Part shown: piece after piece, positions 14,372 through 20,908 of the stretch
Position numbering within the stretch: the first letter of the stretch is position 1
Layout of the letters: every line of letters starts with the position of its first letter
DNA from: a virus
DNA: 32,176 nucleotides
Strand: one strand, 5' to 3'
Virus record (IMG/VR): IMGVR_UViG_3300045541_000097
Span: 1-32,176 of that record
The notes under the pieces: generated by a model
What the model was told of the DNA's origin: nothing
What the model saw: the letters and a program-made list of their open reading frames with translations, nothing else
The model's database searches: none
Program-made: the position numbers and the translations under genes

Positions 14372-14533
14372 TTTCCACCAATTTAGGATGAAAAGAACGG
14401 CATTCTAGTGAGATCGCATCAAGCCTAGTGCTTATGGGGCGCAACCCCTACCGTAAACTGTCCTTTAATCCCTTGTGCGTATGATGAGCGCCCATCCCGT
14501 GAGCACCAGTCCTGAGCGGGAGGGATCAATTTC
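14372..14533 (+). other. Non-coding spacer before tRNA-Lys
   Basis: No gene. It contains hairpins GGGG-CGCAA-CCCC (around 14436) and CATCCCG pairing with CGGGAGGGAT (around 14492-14525). TTTCCACCA directly after the upstream stop resembles a tRNA or tmRNA 3' end and could be a displaced remnant, but it is too short to be sure. Confidence 0.35.
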
Positions 14534-14609
14534 GCAGGCGTAGCTCAGTGGTAGAGCAGCGGAGCTTTAATCCGTTGGTCGTTGGTTCGAGTCCAGCCGA
14601 CCTGCACCA
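14534..14609 (+). tRNA. tRNA-Lys (TTT)-like, atypical
   Basis: Acceptor GCAGGCG, D arm GCTCAGTGGTAGAGC, anticodon arm GCGGA-GCTTTAA-TCCGT, T arm GTTGG-TTCGAGT-CCAGC and encoded ACCA. Compared with a normal tRNA-Lys it has C instead of the universal U at position 33 (and G32), and the 3' acceptor strand CGACCTGC carries one extra A that must bulge for the stem to close. The TTT anticodon follows from loop position. It may be a decaying or functionally altered tRNA. Confidence 0.7.
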
Positions 14610-15376
14610 ATTTGAAGGCATCGAGTAAAGGCATACGGCCCGAGGATGCTATTCTGTGCCGCTCGTCCGACGGCAGAAAAAGGGTGCAAACCCCATTGGA
14701 CAGTTACCGTGCAGGGTGAAGAAATTCAGTCCACAGTAATTTGCCGCAAGGTGAACCGAGTTGGAACTACTCAGGAAAAAAGGTTCGCGGCGAAAGCCAG
14801 CGCGGGTGCAATGCTCACGGGTAGCTCCGTTAATAAGTAGAAAGTGAAGCCCATAGAGACCTCAATCGCAGATGAATCCTTCGTGGACCCCGTATGACTT
14901 CACAATCGTAACCTCGACCAGTTTCGGCTGTCCGTTTTCGAGGCATGTAGCTAAAAGGTAGGCTGCAATCTAATTCGGCTGTTAGAATACCCCTGAGCGT
15001 GGGGTTCCGAAAAGACTGGACTATCCAACGGGCCGGTTCTCGAAAGAGGGCGTCTGTGTTCCCAAGTAGATCGGACCTGCGTTTAACGTCCAGATTCCCG
15101 AAAGGGATGACGTAGGAAAGAGATTCGCAAACTCTCGATTCAGCCTATACACTTCTCGGCTTGCCGAGTCTCTCAAAGTGGTATGTCGATAAGAGTAACT
15201 CGACAACTTTATTCTGGTTGTGGCATCAAGTAACGCTCGAAGGCTGTTATGATAGCTAATCAAATTCGAGGACCAAAAGTTTAGCAGTATTGAGATTCGC
15301 TGCGGCCAAGATGGTCGAATCCAGTAAGTGTCCTAAAGCCGCTCGGAGCAGACTTACCAACTGCCTGCTATGATCT
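14610..15376 (+). ncRNA. Candidate large structured RNA
   Basis: About 770 nt without a plausible gene but dense in stable hairpins, several with GNRA tetraloops: GGC-GAAA-GCC (14789-14798), TTCTC-GAAA-GAGGG (15037-15050), and a two-part arm ACGTC...TCCC-GAAA-GGGA...GACGT (15086-15113). Also ACCCC/GGGGT near 14990-15006, CTCGGC/GCCGAG near 15155, and AAAGT...GTCGA...TCGAC...ACTTT (15175-15210). Large ornate RNAs such as GOLLD and ROOL are known from phages, often next to tRNAs, and this region fits that setting and scale. I cannot claim homology from sequence alone; exact ends are unknown and may include 15377-15500. Confidence 0.5.
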
Positions 15377-15500
15377 CCACCGGTAGTGTTAATGGTCGCA
15401 CAGCACAAATAGAGTGAGTCGCCCATTCGCTTCACAGCACGAACTCACTTGAAACACCTTCTAGGGGCGAGTGATGGTTCGAGTCCATCTCGGTGGGCCA
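15377..15500 (+). tRNA. tRNA-like domain, expanded or interrupted
   Basis: CCACCGG-TA followed by a D-arm-like GTGT...GCAC pairs over all seven positions with TCGGTGG at the other end; a perfect T arm GATGG-TTCGAGT-CCATC, discriminator G and encoded CCA complete the 3' half. The span is 124 nt, and no normal anticodon arm can be folded; alternative internal stems are AGTGAGT/ACTCACT and TCGCCC/GGGCGA. Options are a tRNA with an insertion, a degenerate tRNA, or a tRNA-like 3' domain of the adjoining large RNA. No amino acid can be assigned. Confidence 0.5.
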
Positions 15501-15516
15501 ATGCAACCGGTTGCAA
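15501..15516. repeat. 16-bp palindrome, 15/16 match (3' of tRNA-like CCA)
   Basis: ATGCAACCGGTTGCAA begins at the base after the CCA of the tRNA-like element. Its left arm ATGCAA lies 18 bp from a TATGCT (15525-15530), a possible promoter for the small RNA that follows. Confidence 0.85.
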
Positions 15517-15533
15517 AACTGTGCTATGCTCTT

Positions 15534-15625
15534 GCAGACTGATAGCCATAACCAAAACGTCTGCATGGTGGAGGACGCAAACCGCGTCCCTAAAGCCGGG
15601 AGTCCTAACACGACTCCCGGCTTTT
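15534..15625 (+). ncRNA. Candidate small RNA of three hairpins
   Basis: Three consecutive perfect stems: GCAGAC/GTCTGC (15534-15539, 15559-15564), GGACGC/GCGTCC (15573-15578, 15584-15589) and a terminator (15592-15624). There is no gene in this interval, and a possible -10 (TATGCT) lies directly upstream. It could be a free small RNA or the 3' end of the large RNA transcript. Confidence 0.5.
15592..15625 (+). terminator. Terminator of the RNA gene region
   Basis: AAAGCCGGGAGT (15592-15603) pairs perfectly with ACTCCCGGCTTT (15613-15624), followed by T and CTCG; it ends the non-coding region just before the next coding gene. Confidence 0.85.
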
Positions 15626-15652
15626 CTCGTTTTCAGCCCTAACCAAAATGCT

Positions 15653-16243
15653 ATGATAATCGGATTCCCACAATACTGCCCACAAGGTATGCCTAGCATG
15701 AACGCTACGCTTACCGATCACCATCAAAAGCTGATCTTCGATCAGTTTTCAGACAAACCAATCGTCGTAGAAGTCGGATCAGGGATCGGACGAGTGACTG
15801 AATTTCTAGCTGGAGTGTGTGCAATGGTTTACGCCATTGACACATGGGAGCACATTGTCGGTCCAGACGAAAGAACGCAACAACTCGACGAAACACCGTT
15901 TGAGACGTTCTGTATCAACTGTTGGGATTCGCGTCTGAAAATTATTCCAGTTCATGCAAAGAGCCTCGTTGGGCTTGAGTTTCTCAAATCCAAGGGCGTT
16001 AAACCACATGCCATCTACCTTGATGGGTCTCATCAATATCAAGGTCTCTTGGATGACATCACCACAGCCAACTCTCTCTTTCCCGGTGTCCCAATCTACG
16101 GCGACGATTTCATGTGGCAGTGCGGCAGCGATATGCCAGTCTATCGAGCTATTGCTAAGGCAATCGCTGATCCCGGATTCACTCTATATACCTATGCCGG
16201 TGGACTCTGGAAACTTTCCAAACAAAGAGTTGGTGCCAGCTAA
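15653..16243 (+). CDS. Class I SAM-dependent methyltransferase (Methyltransf_24-like)
   Basis: A 196-residue protein. The SAM motif VVEVGSGIGRVTEFLA lies at about 33-48, AIDTW follows, and HAIYLDGSHQYQGLLDDI at about 125-142 is the diagnostic block of the methyltransf_24/cephalosporin hydroxylase-like group. The substrate is unknown; such enzymes in phages often act on sugars or small molecules rather than DNA. The start at 15653 is the first ATG after the terminator from which the sequence looks like this family, though an internal Met at about residue 13 is possible. Confidence 0.7.
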   Translation: MIIGFPQYCPQGMPSMNATLTDHHQKLIFDQFSDKPIVVEVGSGIGRVTEFLAGVCAMVYAIDTWEHIVGPDERTQQLDETPFETFCINCWDSRLKIIPVHAKSLVGLEFLKSKGVKPHAIYLDGSHQYQGLLDDITTANSLFPGVPIYGDDFMWQCGSDMPVYRAIAKAIADPGFTLYTYAGGLWKLSKQRVGAS

Positions 16244-16267
16244 AACTTTGGCGTATTATTACAGACT

Positions 16268-16705
16268 ATGATACACTATACCAAAGGAGACGCGACGTTA
16301 CACAGCCCTAACACGATTGTTGCTCACATCTGCAACAATGTCCGAGTTTGGGGTGGTGGGTTTGTTATTGCCATCACCCGAGCACTTGGACCGAAGGCCG
16401 AGCACACTTACCGGAAGCGTGCTGACTCAATCATTCTCGGAACTTTGCAACTGGTTGCAATTCAGTCTGACTTCCGTGTCGCTAACATGGTGGCGCAAAA
16501 GGGGGTGACTGATCGAGGGGATAAGATCGACTATGATGCACTTCGTCGCTGCTTGAAGAAGCTCAAGAATGCAGCTCTCAAGCACAATTCCAAGATTCAC
16601 ATGCCTCGTATCGGCTGCGGTTTGGCTGGTTCATCTTGGGACAAGATCGAACCCCTCCTGCAAGAGATCGCAGGTGAAGTTGAAATTTACGTCCACGACT
16701 TTTAA
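16268..16705 (+). CDS. Macro-domain protein, TARG1/DarG-like ADP-ribosyl hydrolase
   Basis: A 145-residue stand-alone macro domain: YTKGDATLH at the start, VAHICNNVRVWGGGFVIAI (the ADP-ribose-binding loop, about 19-37) and HMPRIGCGLAGSSWDKIEPLL (about 112-132). This arrangement is that of the TARG1/ALC1-like branch, which includes DarG, the antitoxin that removes ADP-ribose from DNA thymidines. A phage copy could undo DarT-type or other ADP-ribosylating defence, or recycle ADP-ribose phosphate. The specific role is inference. A palindrome variant is embedded at codons 60-65. Confidence 0.8.
   Translation: MIHYTKGDATLHSPNTIVAHICNNVRVWGGGFVIAITRALGPKAEHTYRKRADSIILGTLQLVAIQSDFRVANMVAQKGVTDRGDKIDYDALRRCLKKLKNAALKHNSKIHMPRIGCGLAGSSWDKIEPLLQEIAGEVEIYVHDF
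16445..16460. repeat. 16-bp palindrome variant, CTGG centre (intragenic)
   Basis: TTGCAACTGGTTGCAA inside the macro-domain gene, read as LQLVAI. Confidence 0.8.
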
Positions 16706-16709
16706 TCAC

Positions 16710-17534
16710 ATGAAACTCAATCGAATTATTATCATCCAAACCAAGCCCGATGCAGAATCTTTTGCAATGCAGCTTCATGCCAAGCTGGGGCTTGGTGAAT
16801 TGATTGGGCAGAACTACGCCCAGCACCACATCCGGTCATCTCTGTCCGCAATCTTCGACATCGTGGATGTCAGACCGTTCCTTAACGCGCTGGAATGTCC
16901 ATTGAAGGTGATGCGTGACACCTTCCTTATCAGTGAACACAGCTACTCTTTCGCTCTGAACTACAACGAGCGCAAGCACGAGATCATGCGAACTATGGCT
17001 CATTTGATCGCGTGGCGCAAAACGCGAATCACTGGCTCCCCGATGAGTCTCTATGTCGAGGACACTGTGAACATCGACAACGTGACTCCTGCCTTGCTCT
17101 CTATCCCTACCGGCTTCGATGTGTGCTTTGTCGATGACTCGTTCCCGTATGAGGGCAAACCAGAAGGTCTGCCGCAGAAAGTCGGATGGTCACAGAGCAC
17201 CCACAGCAAGAAGTTCTGCTCGGCTTATTACATGACCGCTCTGTCCACGGTGCGACTCATTGAGCACTTTGCCCCGATCTGCTGCACGCTTTGGGAGTTT
17301 GCCGAAGCCTGCTTGAACAAGTCGCACCTCGTCACCGATTACCTGCACACGCAAGACGCTTACAGTCACAGCTCTATTGCGCGGCGGGATATTGTGTTCC
17401 ATTCGTGGCACAACGCATTCAAAGGGCAGCCGATGGATGAATACATCGCTAAGCACGCACCTGTCGCTGTTCTGCCTGAGATTCCTGTCGGTGTCGATCC
17501 GCAGGAACCGCCGGAAGAAGAACCGGAAGAGTAA
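16710..17534 (+). CDS. Possible family 25-like glycosyltransferase
   Basis: A 274-residue protein. The core (ALNYNERKHEIMRTMAHLIAW, then SPMSLYVEDTVNIDNV, then FDVCFVDDSFPYEG) has the order seen in LPS glycosyltransferases of family 25: a conserved HL helix before a strand ending in an acidic pair, then an Asp-rich loop. The canonical EDD is VEDT here, so activity is uncertain. The C-terminus is Pro/Glu-rich (PEIPVGVDPQEPPEEEPEE) and probably disordered. It starts 4 nt after the macro-domain stop. If correct it may decorate virion proteins or modified bases. Confidence 0.6.
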   Translation: MKLNRIIIIQTKPDAESFAMQLHAKLGLGELIGQNYAQHHIRSSLSAIFDIVDVRPFLNALECPLKVMRDTFLISEHSYSFALNYNERKHEIMRTMAHLIAWRKTRITGSPMSLYVEDTVNIDNVTPALLSIPTGFDVCFVDDSFPYEGKPEGLPQKVGWSQSTHSKKFCSAYYMTALSTVRLIEHFAPICCTLWEFAEACLNKSHLVTDYLHTQDAYSHSSIARRDIVFHSWHNAFKGQPMDEYIAKHAPVAVLPEIPVGVDPQEPPEEEPEE

Positions 17535-17564
17535 CCCCATTCTTGACCAGTCAAAACAAAAAAC

Positions 17565-17593
17565 TAGCGCCGCTATAAAATCTATGCTACAAT
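17565..17593 (+). promoter_or_regulatory. Promoter, near-leaderless, for the 17599 gene
   Basis: TAGCGC (17565-17570), a 17-bp spacer and TACAAT (17588-17593), then TAGGA and ATG 17599. The -35 variant TAGCGC recurs at 26045. Confidence 0.4.
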
Positions 17594-17598
17594 TAGGA

Positions 17599-17991
17599 AT
17601 GGACCTAACCGTTTTCTTCTCGAACAAAAATGAACGCATTCACCGTTACAGTTTCACATTAAGCCACACCGCTCTTACTTTGGTGGTCTCTGCCCTCGGT
17701 TACGACATCGTGGACATTGAAGACAAGCCGATGGACATTGCCGAATTGCTGGACAGCATACGGCTTTACCAGACGAGTGAGATGGGTTCAATCGTTGACG
17801 TTGGCAGACCGGCCATTCTGCAATACGGCGGGCAGGTCGAAGGCGTAACCCTACCCGATGGGATTCCCTTCCAGTTTCCAGAGGTCGAAGCTGGATTCAT
17901 TGGAGAGTGGATTGAGACCATTCGACAGTTCGCGGAACGAGCGAAGTCCGAGCACTCCGCTACCCACATCTTCTTACCTTCCGAGCCATGA
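17599..17991 (+). CDS. Hypothetical protein
   Basis: A 130-residue acidic protein starting MDLTVFFSNKN, with a hydrophobic helix (ALTLVVSALGYDIVDI, about 25-40) that seems part of a globular core rather than a membrane segment, and a C-terminal helix (GEWIETIRQFAERAKS). I do not recognise the family. The start at 17599 sits five bases after a -10-like TACAAT, suggesting a leaderless message. It is coupled to the next gene by ATGA. Confidence 0.65.
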   Translation: MDLTVFFSNKNERIHRYSFTLSHTALTLVVSALGYDIVDIEDKPMDIAELLDSIRLYQTSEMGSIVDVGRPAILQYGGQVEGVTLPDGIPFQFPEVEAGFIGEWIETIRQFAERAKSEHSATHIFLPSEP

Positions 17992-18374
17992 ATCAGAGGC
18001 CGTTCAATAGACCCTCGTCTTACGGTGGTCGTTCTTCTTGGAGGAGTCCAAGCAGAAATTCTCAACCTAGAACTCAAAATTCTGGAGTAGGAAACTTGAG
18101 CGGGGCTATCACAACGGCCTCTATTGAAGCTGCGAAAAACCAAGCTCTGAAGGCACAAGCCAACTTGCAGAAGCCTGCAAACATCTACCGAAGAATGTCG
18201 GAAGGTAAATTCCAGTGGGTCAAGGCTTACAGTGATCTGGAGTTAGCGAAGCAGGCCATAGGCAAGATACCGGGTAAACCCGGTGAGGCGTTGGTTATCA
18301 GCATTGTTGGCAAGGTGGATGAAGCCCACTTTCAGTCTCTACGGTTCGATCAAGATTTAGTCAGGTTTATTTAG
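17988..18374 (+). CDS. Hypothetical protein with Arg/Ser-rich N-terminus
   Basis: A 128-residue protein. Residues 1-40 are low-complexity and basic (RPSSYGGRSSWRSPSRN), likely disordered and able to bind nucleic acid; residues about 41-70 are an Ala-rich helix, and about 85-128 look like a small alpha/beta domain (GEALVISIVGKVDEAHF). The family is not recognised. The start overlaps the upstream stop by ATGA. A 273-bp gap follows. Confidence 0.6.
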   Translation: MNQRPFNRPSSYGGRSSWRSPSRNSQPRTQNSGVGNLSGAITTASIEAAKNQALKAQANLQKPANIYRRMSEGKFQWVKAYSDLELAKQAIGKIPGKPGEALVISIVGKVDEAHFQSLRFDQDLVRFI

Positions 18375-18647
18375 CCTACCAGCACAGCAATCTAAGCATC
18401 CCCATCTAGGTCACATTTCTCTGCCTCAATACTAATCCACACTCAACAAAGTCTGGAGTAGTAAACAAGATCAGTTAATGACACCTACATGGGGAATTTC
18501 ATATACAATTTTTCCCCTGCGAAAAAAACCGCTAATCCCCGCACATTACTGTCAGATCAACCCCCTCGGTTGAAAGAATCGCGCTGCCTTTTACTAAAAC
18601 CGGAGAAACAGAAATGTGTTCAGTTCGATCATTAACACCCGCGAAGT
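18375..18647 (+). other. Non-coding gap
   Basis: No gene seen. A hairpin GGGGAA (18491-18496) / TTCCCC (18512-18517) with a T-rich loop lies in the middle. A promoter for the gene at 18648 is expected here, but none is clear. Confidence 0.4.
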
Positions 18648-19601
18648 ATGAGAACAACAATCGAATCAGTTAAGATGGCGTATCGGCTTCTACTTGGCAG
18701 AGAGCCTGAAAACGAAAGTGTCTGCGAACTGAAATGCGAAGACGCACCAACTGTCGATGACTTGTTGAGACAGTTCTTGTCATCGAGAGAGTTTGCGGAG
18801 AAGCACCCTGATCTTGCCAAAGGAGCAGCAGCGGACCATCTGCCTATTGATGTGCAGGTGAGTGTCAGCGAAGATGAATTGTCTAAGCTCTTTGACCATG
18901 TGCAAACAGCATGGAAGCATCTAGGCGACACCGAGCCTCATTGGTCTGTTCTTGTCTCATCCAAGTTCAAGCAGAAAAACATCGAAAAGACTGAGGACGA
19001 GTTCTATGCTTCTGGTGTTCAGCAAGTCGATTCGTTCTTGTTGTCAGCTAAACGCAATGGACTCTCAATCAATCGCGGCAGCGTTATGGATTTCGGGTGC
19101 GGAGTTGGCCGGATTACTCATGCGTTCTCGCCTCATTTCGAGCAGGTGTATGGTGTGGACATCTCAAGCGCACATATTCGAGTTGCTGATGCGTATTATA
19201 ATAGGCAGGCTGGCAGGCTCGATAATGTCGAATCCCTGCACCTTACCAGTATTCTAAAGCTGGACGAACTTCCGATGGTGGACGCAATTTTCACGTTGAT
19301 TGTTCTCCAGCACAATCCACCTCCTGTCATGGCTTACATTCTGGAGAAGCTACTGTCTAAGCTAAAGCCGGGAGGGGTGGCATCATTTCAACTGCCCACT
19401 TATGCACGCGGTTACAGCTTCAACGCATCCTCCTATCTTGCCAATGCTAAGGGCAGAAAGGTTATCGAAATGCACGTTCTCCCTCAGCGTGAAGTGCATG
19501 GTATTATAAGGCAAACAGGGTGCGAAGTTGTCGAAGTCACGAAAGACTTTTCAACTGGAAGTTTCGGATGCTCGTTTCAGTTTCTAGTTCATAAGCCTTA
19601 A
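18648..19601 (+). CDS. SAM methyltransferase with N-terminal DUF4214-like domain
   Basis: A 317-residue protein. Residues about 5-55 (VKMAYRLLLGREPENESV, then LRQFLSSREFAEKHP) match DUF4214, a domain often attached to glycan-modifying enzymes. Residues about 145-260 are a class I methyltransferase: VMDFGCGVGRITHAF (motif I), VYGVDIS (motif II), DAIFTLIVLQHNPP and LLSKLKPGGVASFQLP. Small-molecule or glycan methylation is more likely than DNA methylation. With the methyltransferase at 15653 and the possible glycosyltransferase it suggests a surface or sugar-modification module. Confidence 0.75.
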   Translation: MRTTIESVKMAYRLLLGREPENESVCELKCEDAPTVDDLLRQFLSSREFAEKHPDLAKGAAADHLPIDVQVSVSEDELSKLFDHVQTAWKHLGDTEPHWSVLVSSKFKQKNIEKTEDEFYASGVQQVDSFLLSAKRNGLSINRGSVMDFGCGVGRITHAFSPHFEQVYGVDISSAHIRVADAYYNRQAGRLDNVESLHLTSILKLDELPMVDAIFTLIVLQHNPPPVMAYILEKLLSKLKPGGVASFQLPTYARGYSFNASSYLANAKGRKVIEMHVLPQREVHGIIRQTGCEVVEVTKDFSTGSFGCSFQFLVHKP

Positions 19602-19604
19602 TTC

Positions 19605-19620
19605 TTGCAACCGGTTGCAA
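19605..19620. repeat. 16-bp palindrome, exact copy (after stop)
   Basis: Starts 3 nt after the methyltransferase stop and lies 31 bp upstream of the -35 of the next promoter. Confidence 0.95.
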
Positions 19621-19651
19621 AACGGTTTCACAAAATAGGTTGTTTTTGATG

Positions 19652-19679
19652 TTGCGGCATGGCTGGCGGGTGTTAAGAT
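19652..19679 (+). promoter_or_regulatory. Promoter for the 19738 gene
   Basis: TTGCGG (19652-19657), a 16-bp spacer, TAAGAT (19674-19679) and GACA, the same layout as the promoters at 1988 and 12636. The leader ends AAAACACATCAAA-ACAC-ATG, closely like that of the 2078 gene. Confidence 0.55.
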
Positions 19680-19737
19680 GACAGCAGCAAAGGAGCACGA
19701 CGCTTCCGATGCGAAACAACAAAACACATCAAAACAC

Positions 19738-20412
19738 ATGAAAAAGCACGCCAGCAAGAAGGCCGCTGCCAAGTCCAGCGGAAAGCCCAGCAACAAAACC
19801 ACCGAAGCGCCTGTCGCTGTCATGGAGGCCCCCGCTCCGACTCCGACCCCCGCTCCGGCTCCGGCCCCTGTCTCCAACGTCTCGACCAAGCTCACTGGTG
19901 AGCACTTGATCGGGCAGACCAAGGACGGTCTGATCGACGTGGTGGTCAAGCGCCGCCAGCTCAAGACCGAGAGCAAGGTCGGTCTCATCAAGCGCCTGCT
20001 GATGACTCCCGGCCAAACGAAGGACACGATCTTCGCTGCCGCTCGTCCGATGCACGCCGGTTCCGACAAGTCGCTGGTCAACACGATCAACACGGTTCGC
20101 GCCGACCTCAAGCGTGCCTTGGGCGGTCTGGTGGTCGCTACCGGCTGGAAGACCGACGCCAAGGAAGGCAAGCTCGCCACGGCGGCTGTCGCCAAGCTCC
20201 GCACCCACGAAGTCGGTGTCTCGGCCTTCGCTGCCGGTGTGGTCCCGGTCGAACTCAAGCCCAAAGCTGCCAAGCCGAAGGCTGAGACTCCTGCCACTCC
20301 CGGTGCCCCGTCTGATGCCGAGGTCATGGACATCGACCTCAATCCGGCGAACATCGACGATACCGACGGCGGTGACGACGATTCCGGTGACGACGACGAT
20401 TCCGGCGAATAA
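19738..20412 (+). CDS. Abundant low-complexity protein, basic N-terminus and acidic tail
   Basis: A 224-residue protein. Residues 1-30 are Lys/Ala/Ser-rich (MKKHASKKAAAKSSGKP), 30-50 Pro/Ala-rich, about 52-165 a folded core (TGEHLIGQTKDGLIDVVVKR, SLVNTINTVRADLKRAL), and the end a run of Asp/Ser/Gly. Codons end almost always in C or G, as in the 2078 gene, pointing to high expression. The layout resembles phage nucleoid-like or scaffold proteins but no family is recognised. Start 19738 is preferred over an in-frame ATG at 19678, which overlaps the promoter -10. Confidence 0.75.
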   Translation: MKKHASKKAAAKSSGKPSNKTTEAPVAVMEAPAPTPTPAPAPAPVSNVSTKLTGEHLIGQTKDGLIDVVVKRRQLKTESKVGLIKRLLMTPGQTKDTIFAAARPMHAGSDKSLVNTINTVRADLKRALGGLVVATGWKTDAKEGKLATAAVAKLRTHEVGVSAFAAGVVPVELKPKAAKPKAETPATPGAPSDAEVMDIDLNPANIDDTDGGDDDSGDDDDSGE

Positions 20413-20436
20413 TCCCAACCCCACAACCTGAACCAG

Positions 20437-20468
20437 CGGGGACTGTCTTAACTGGCAGTCCCCGTTTT
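20437..20468 (+). terminator. Intrinsic terminator
   Basis: CGGGGACTG (20437-20445) pairs perfectly with CAGTCCCCG (20456-20464), followed by TTTT. An exact palindrome starts 2 nt later. Confidence 0.9.
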
Positions 20469-20469
20469 C

Positions 20470-20485
20470 TTGCAACCGGTTGCAA
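20470..20485. repeat. 16-bp palindrome, exact copy (between terminator and ATG)
   Basis: Lies directly after a terminator and 3 nt before ATG 20489. Confidence 0.95.
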
Positions 20486-20488
20486 ACC

Positions 20489-20815
20489 ATGAAAACTTAC
20501 CAATATCCACAATCACTTACTGGTGGCTACGGACAACTGTTCGAGCCACACCTCCCGTCAAGAATCGGTGAACCCCTGATGGGTCTTATCATGCGCGGGT
20601 GCAAGACTCAAGACGTTGGTGCGATTGAAGCAGCTATCGACATTCTCTCCAAGCAACACCAAAAGAGGGTTCATCAGCCATACGTCTCCTATAAGGAAGG
20701 CGAATGCGATCATCATACTTGGTGCAAGCCAACTCAAAAGGCTGAGATTCTTATCGAGGAACTGAAAGTCATTAAGAGCACTTTCGGCAATCCGCTTGGT
20801 CTTGATTTAGGCTGA
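20489..20815 (+). CDS. Hypothetical protein
   Basis: A 108-residue protein beginning MKTYQYPQSLTGGYGQLFEP. It has a central helical part (VGAIEAAIDILSKQHQKR) and a short Cys/His patch (ECDHHTWCKP, about 72-81) that could bind a metal. The family is not recognised. The gene lies between a terminator and the promoter of the helicase, with only the palindrome between terminator and start, so its own promoter is unclear; read-through past the terminator is possible. Confidence 0.6.
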   Translation: MKTYQYPQSLTGGYGQLFEPHLPSRIGEPLMGLIMRGCKTQDVGAIEAAIDILSKQHQKRVHQPYVSYKEGECDHHTWCKPTQKAEILIEELKVIKSTFGNPLGLDLG

Positions 20816-20822
20816 AAAAGTA

Positions 20823-20851
20823 TTGGTGCCAGAACTGCGCGTGTATATGAT
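20823..20851 (+). promoter_or_regulatory. Promoter for the helicase leader
   Basis: TTGGTG (20823-20828), a 17-bp spacer, TATGAT (20846-20851) and GACA. Together with 1988, 12636 and 19652 it defines a recurring phage promoter ending ATGACA. Confidence 0.5.
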
Positions 20852-20857
20852 GACAGC

Positions 20858-20908
20858 ATGAACGCGAAGCAAAGCGTTCCGCAAACAACAAACGCATCAA
20901 ACACATGA
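20858..20908 (+). CDS. Leader peptide overlapping the helicase start
   Basis: A 16-codon frame (MNAKQSVPQTTNASNT) starting six bases after the -10 and ending at TGA 20906-20908, which overlaps the helicase ATG (ATGA). The same bases also form the A/C-rich leader shared with the 2078 and 19738 genes, so it may be incidental; if translated, it would couple helicase initiation to an almost leaderless start. Confidence 0.35.
   Translation: MNAKQSVPQTTNASNT

Noticed and set aside
15449-15652. N-terminal extension of the methyltransferase upstream of 15653
   Set aside because: That stretch overlaps the tRNA-like element, palindrome, small RNA and terminator, and does not look like protein.
19584-20490. 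Two long reverse-strand frames opposite the 19738 gene
   Set aside because: Same codon-bias artefact; low-complexity products, no start signals, and they overlap the terminator and palindrome.
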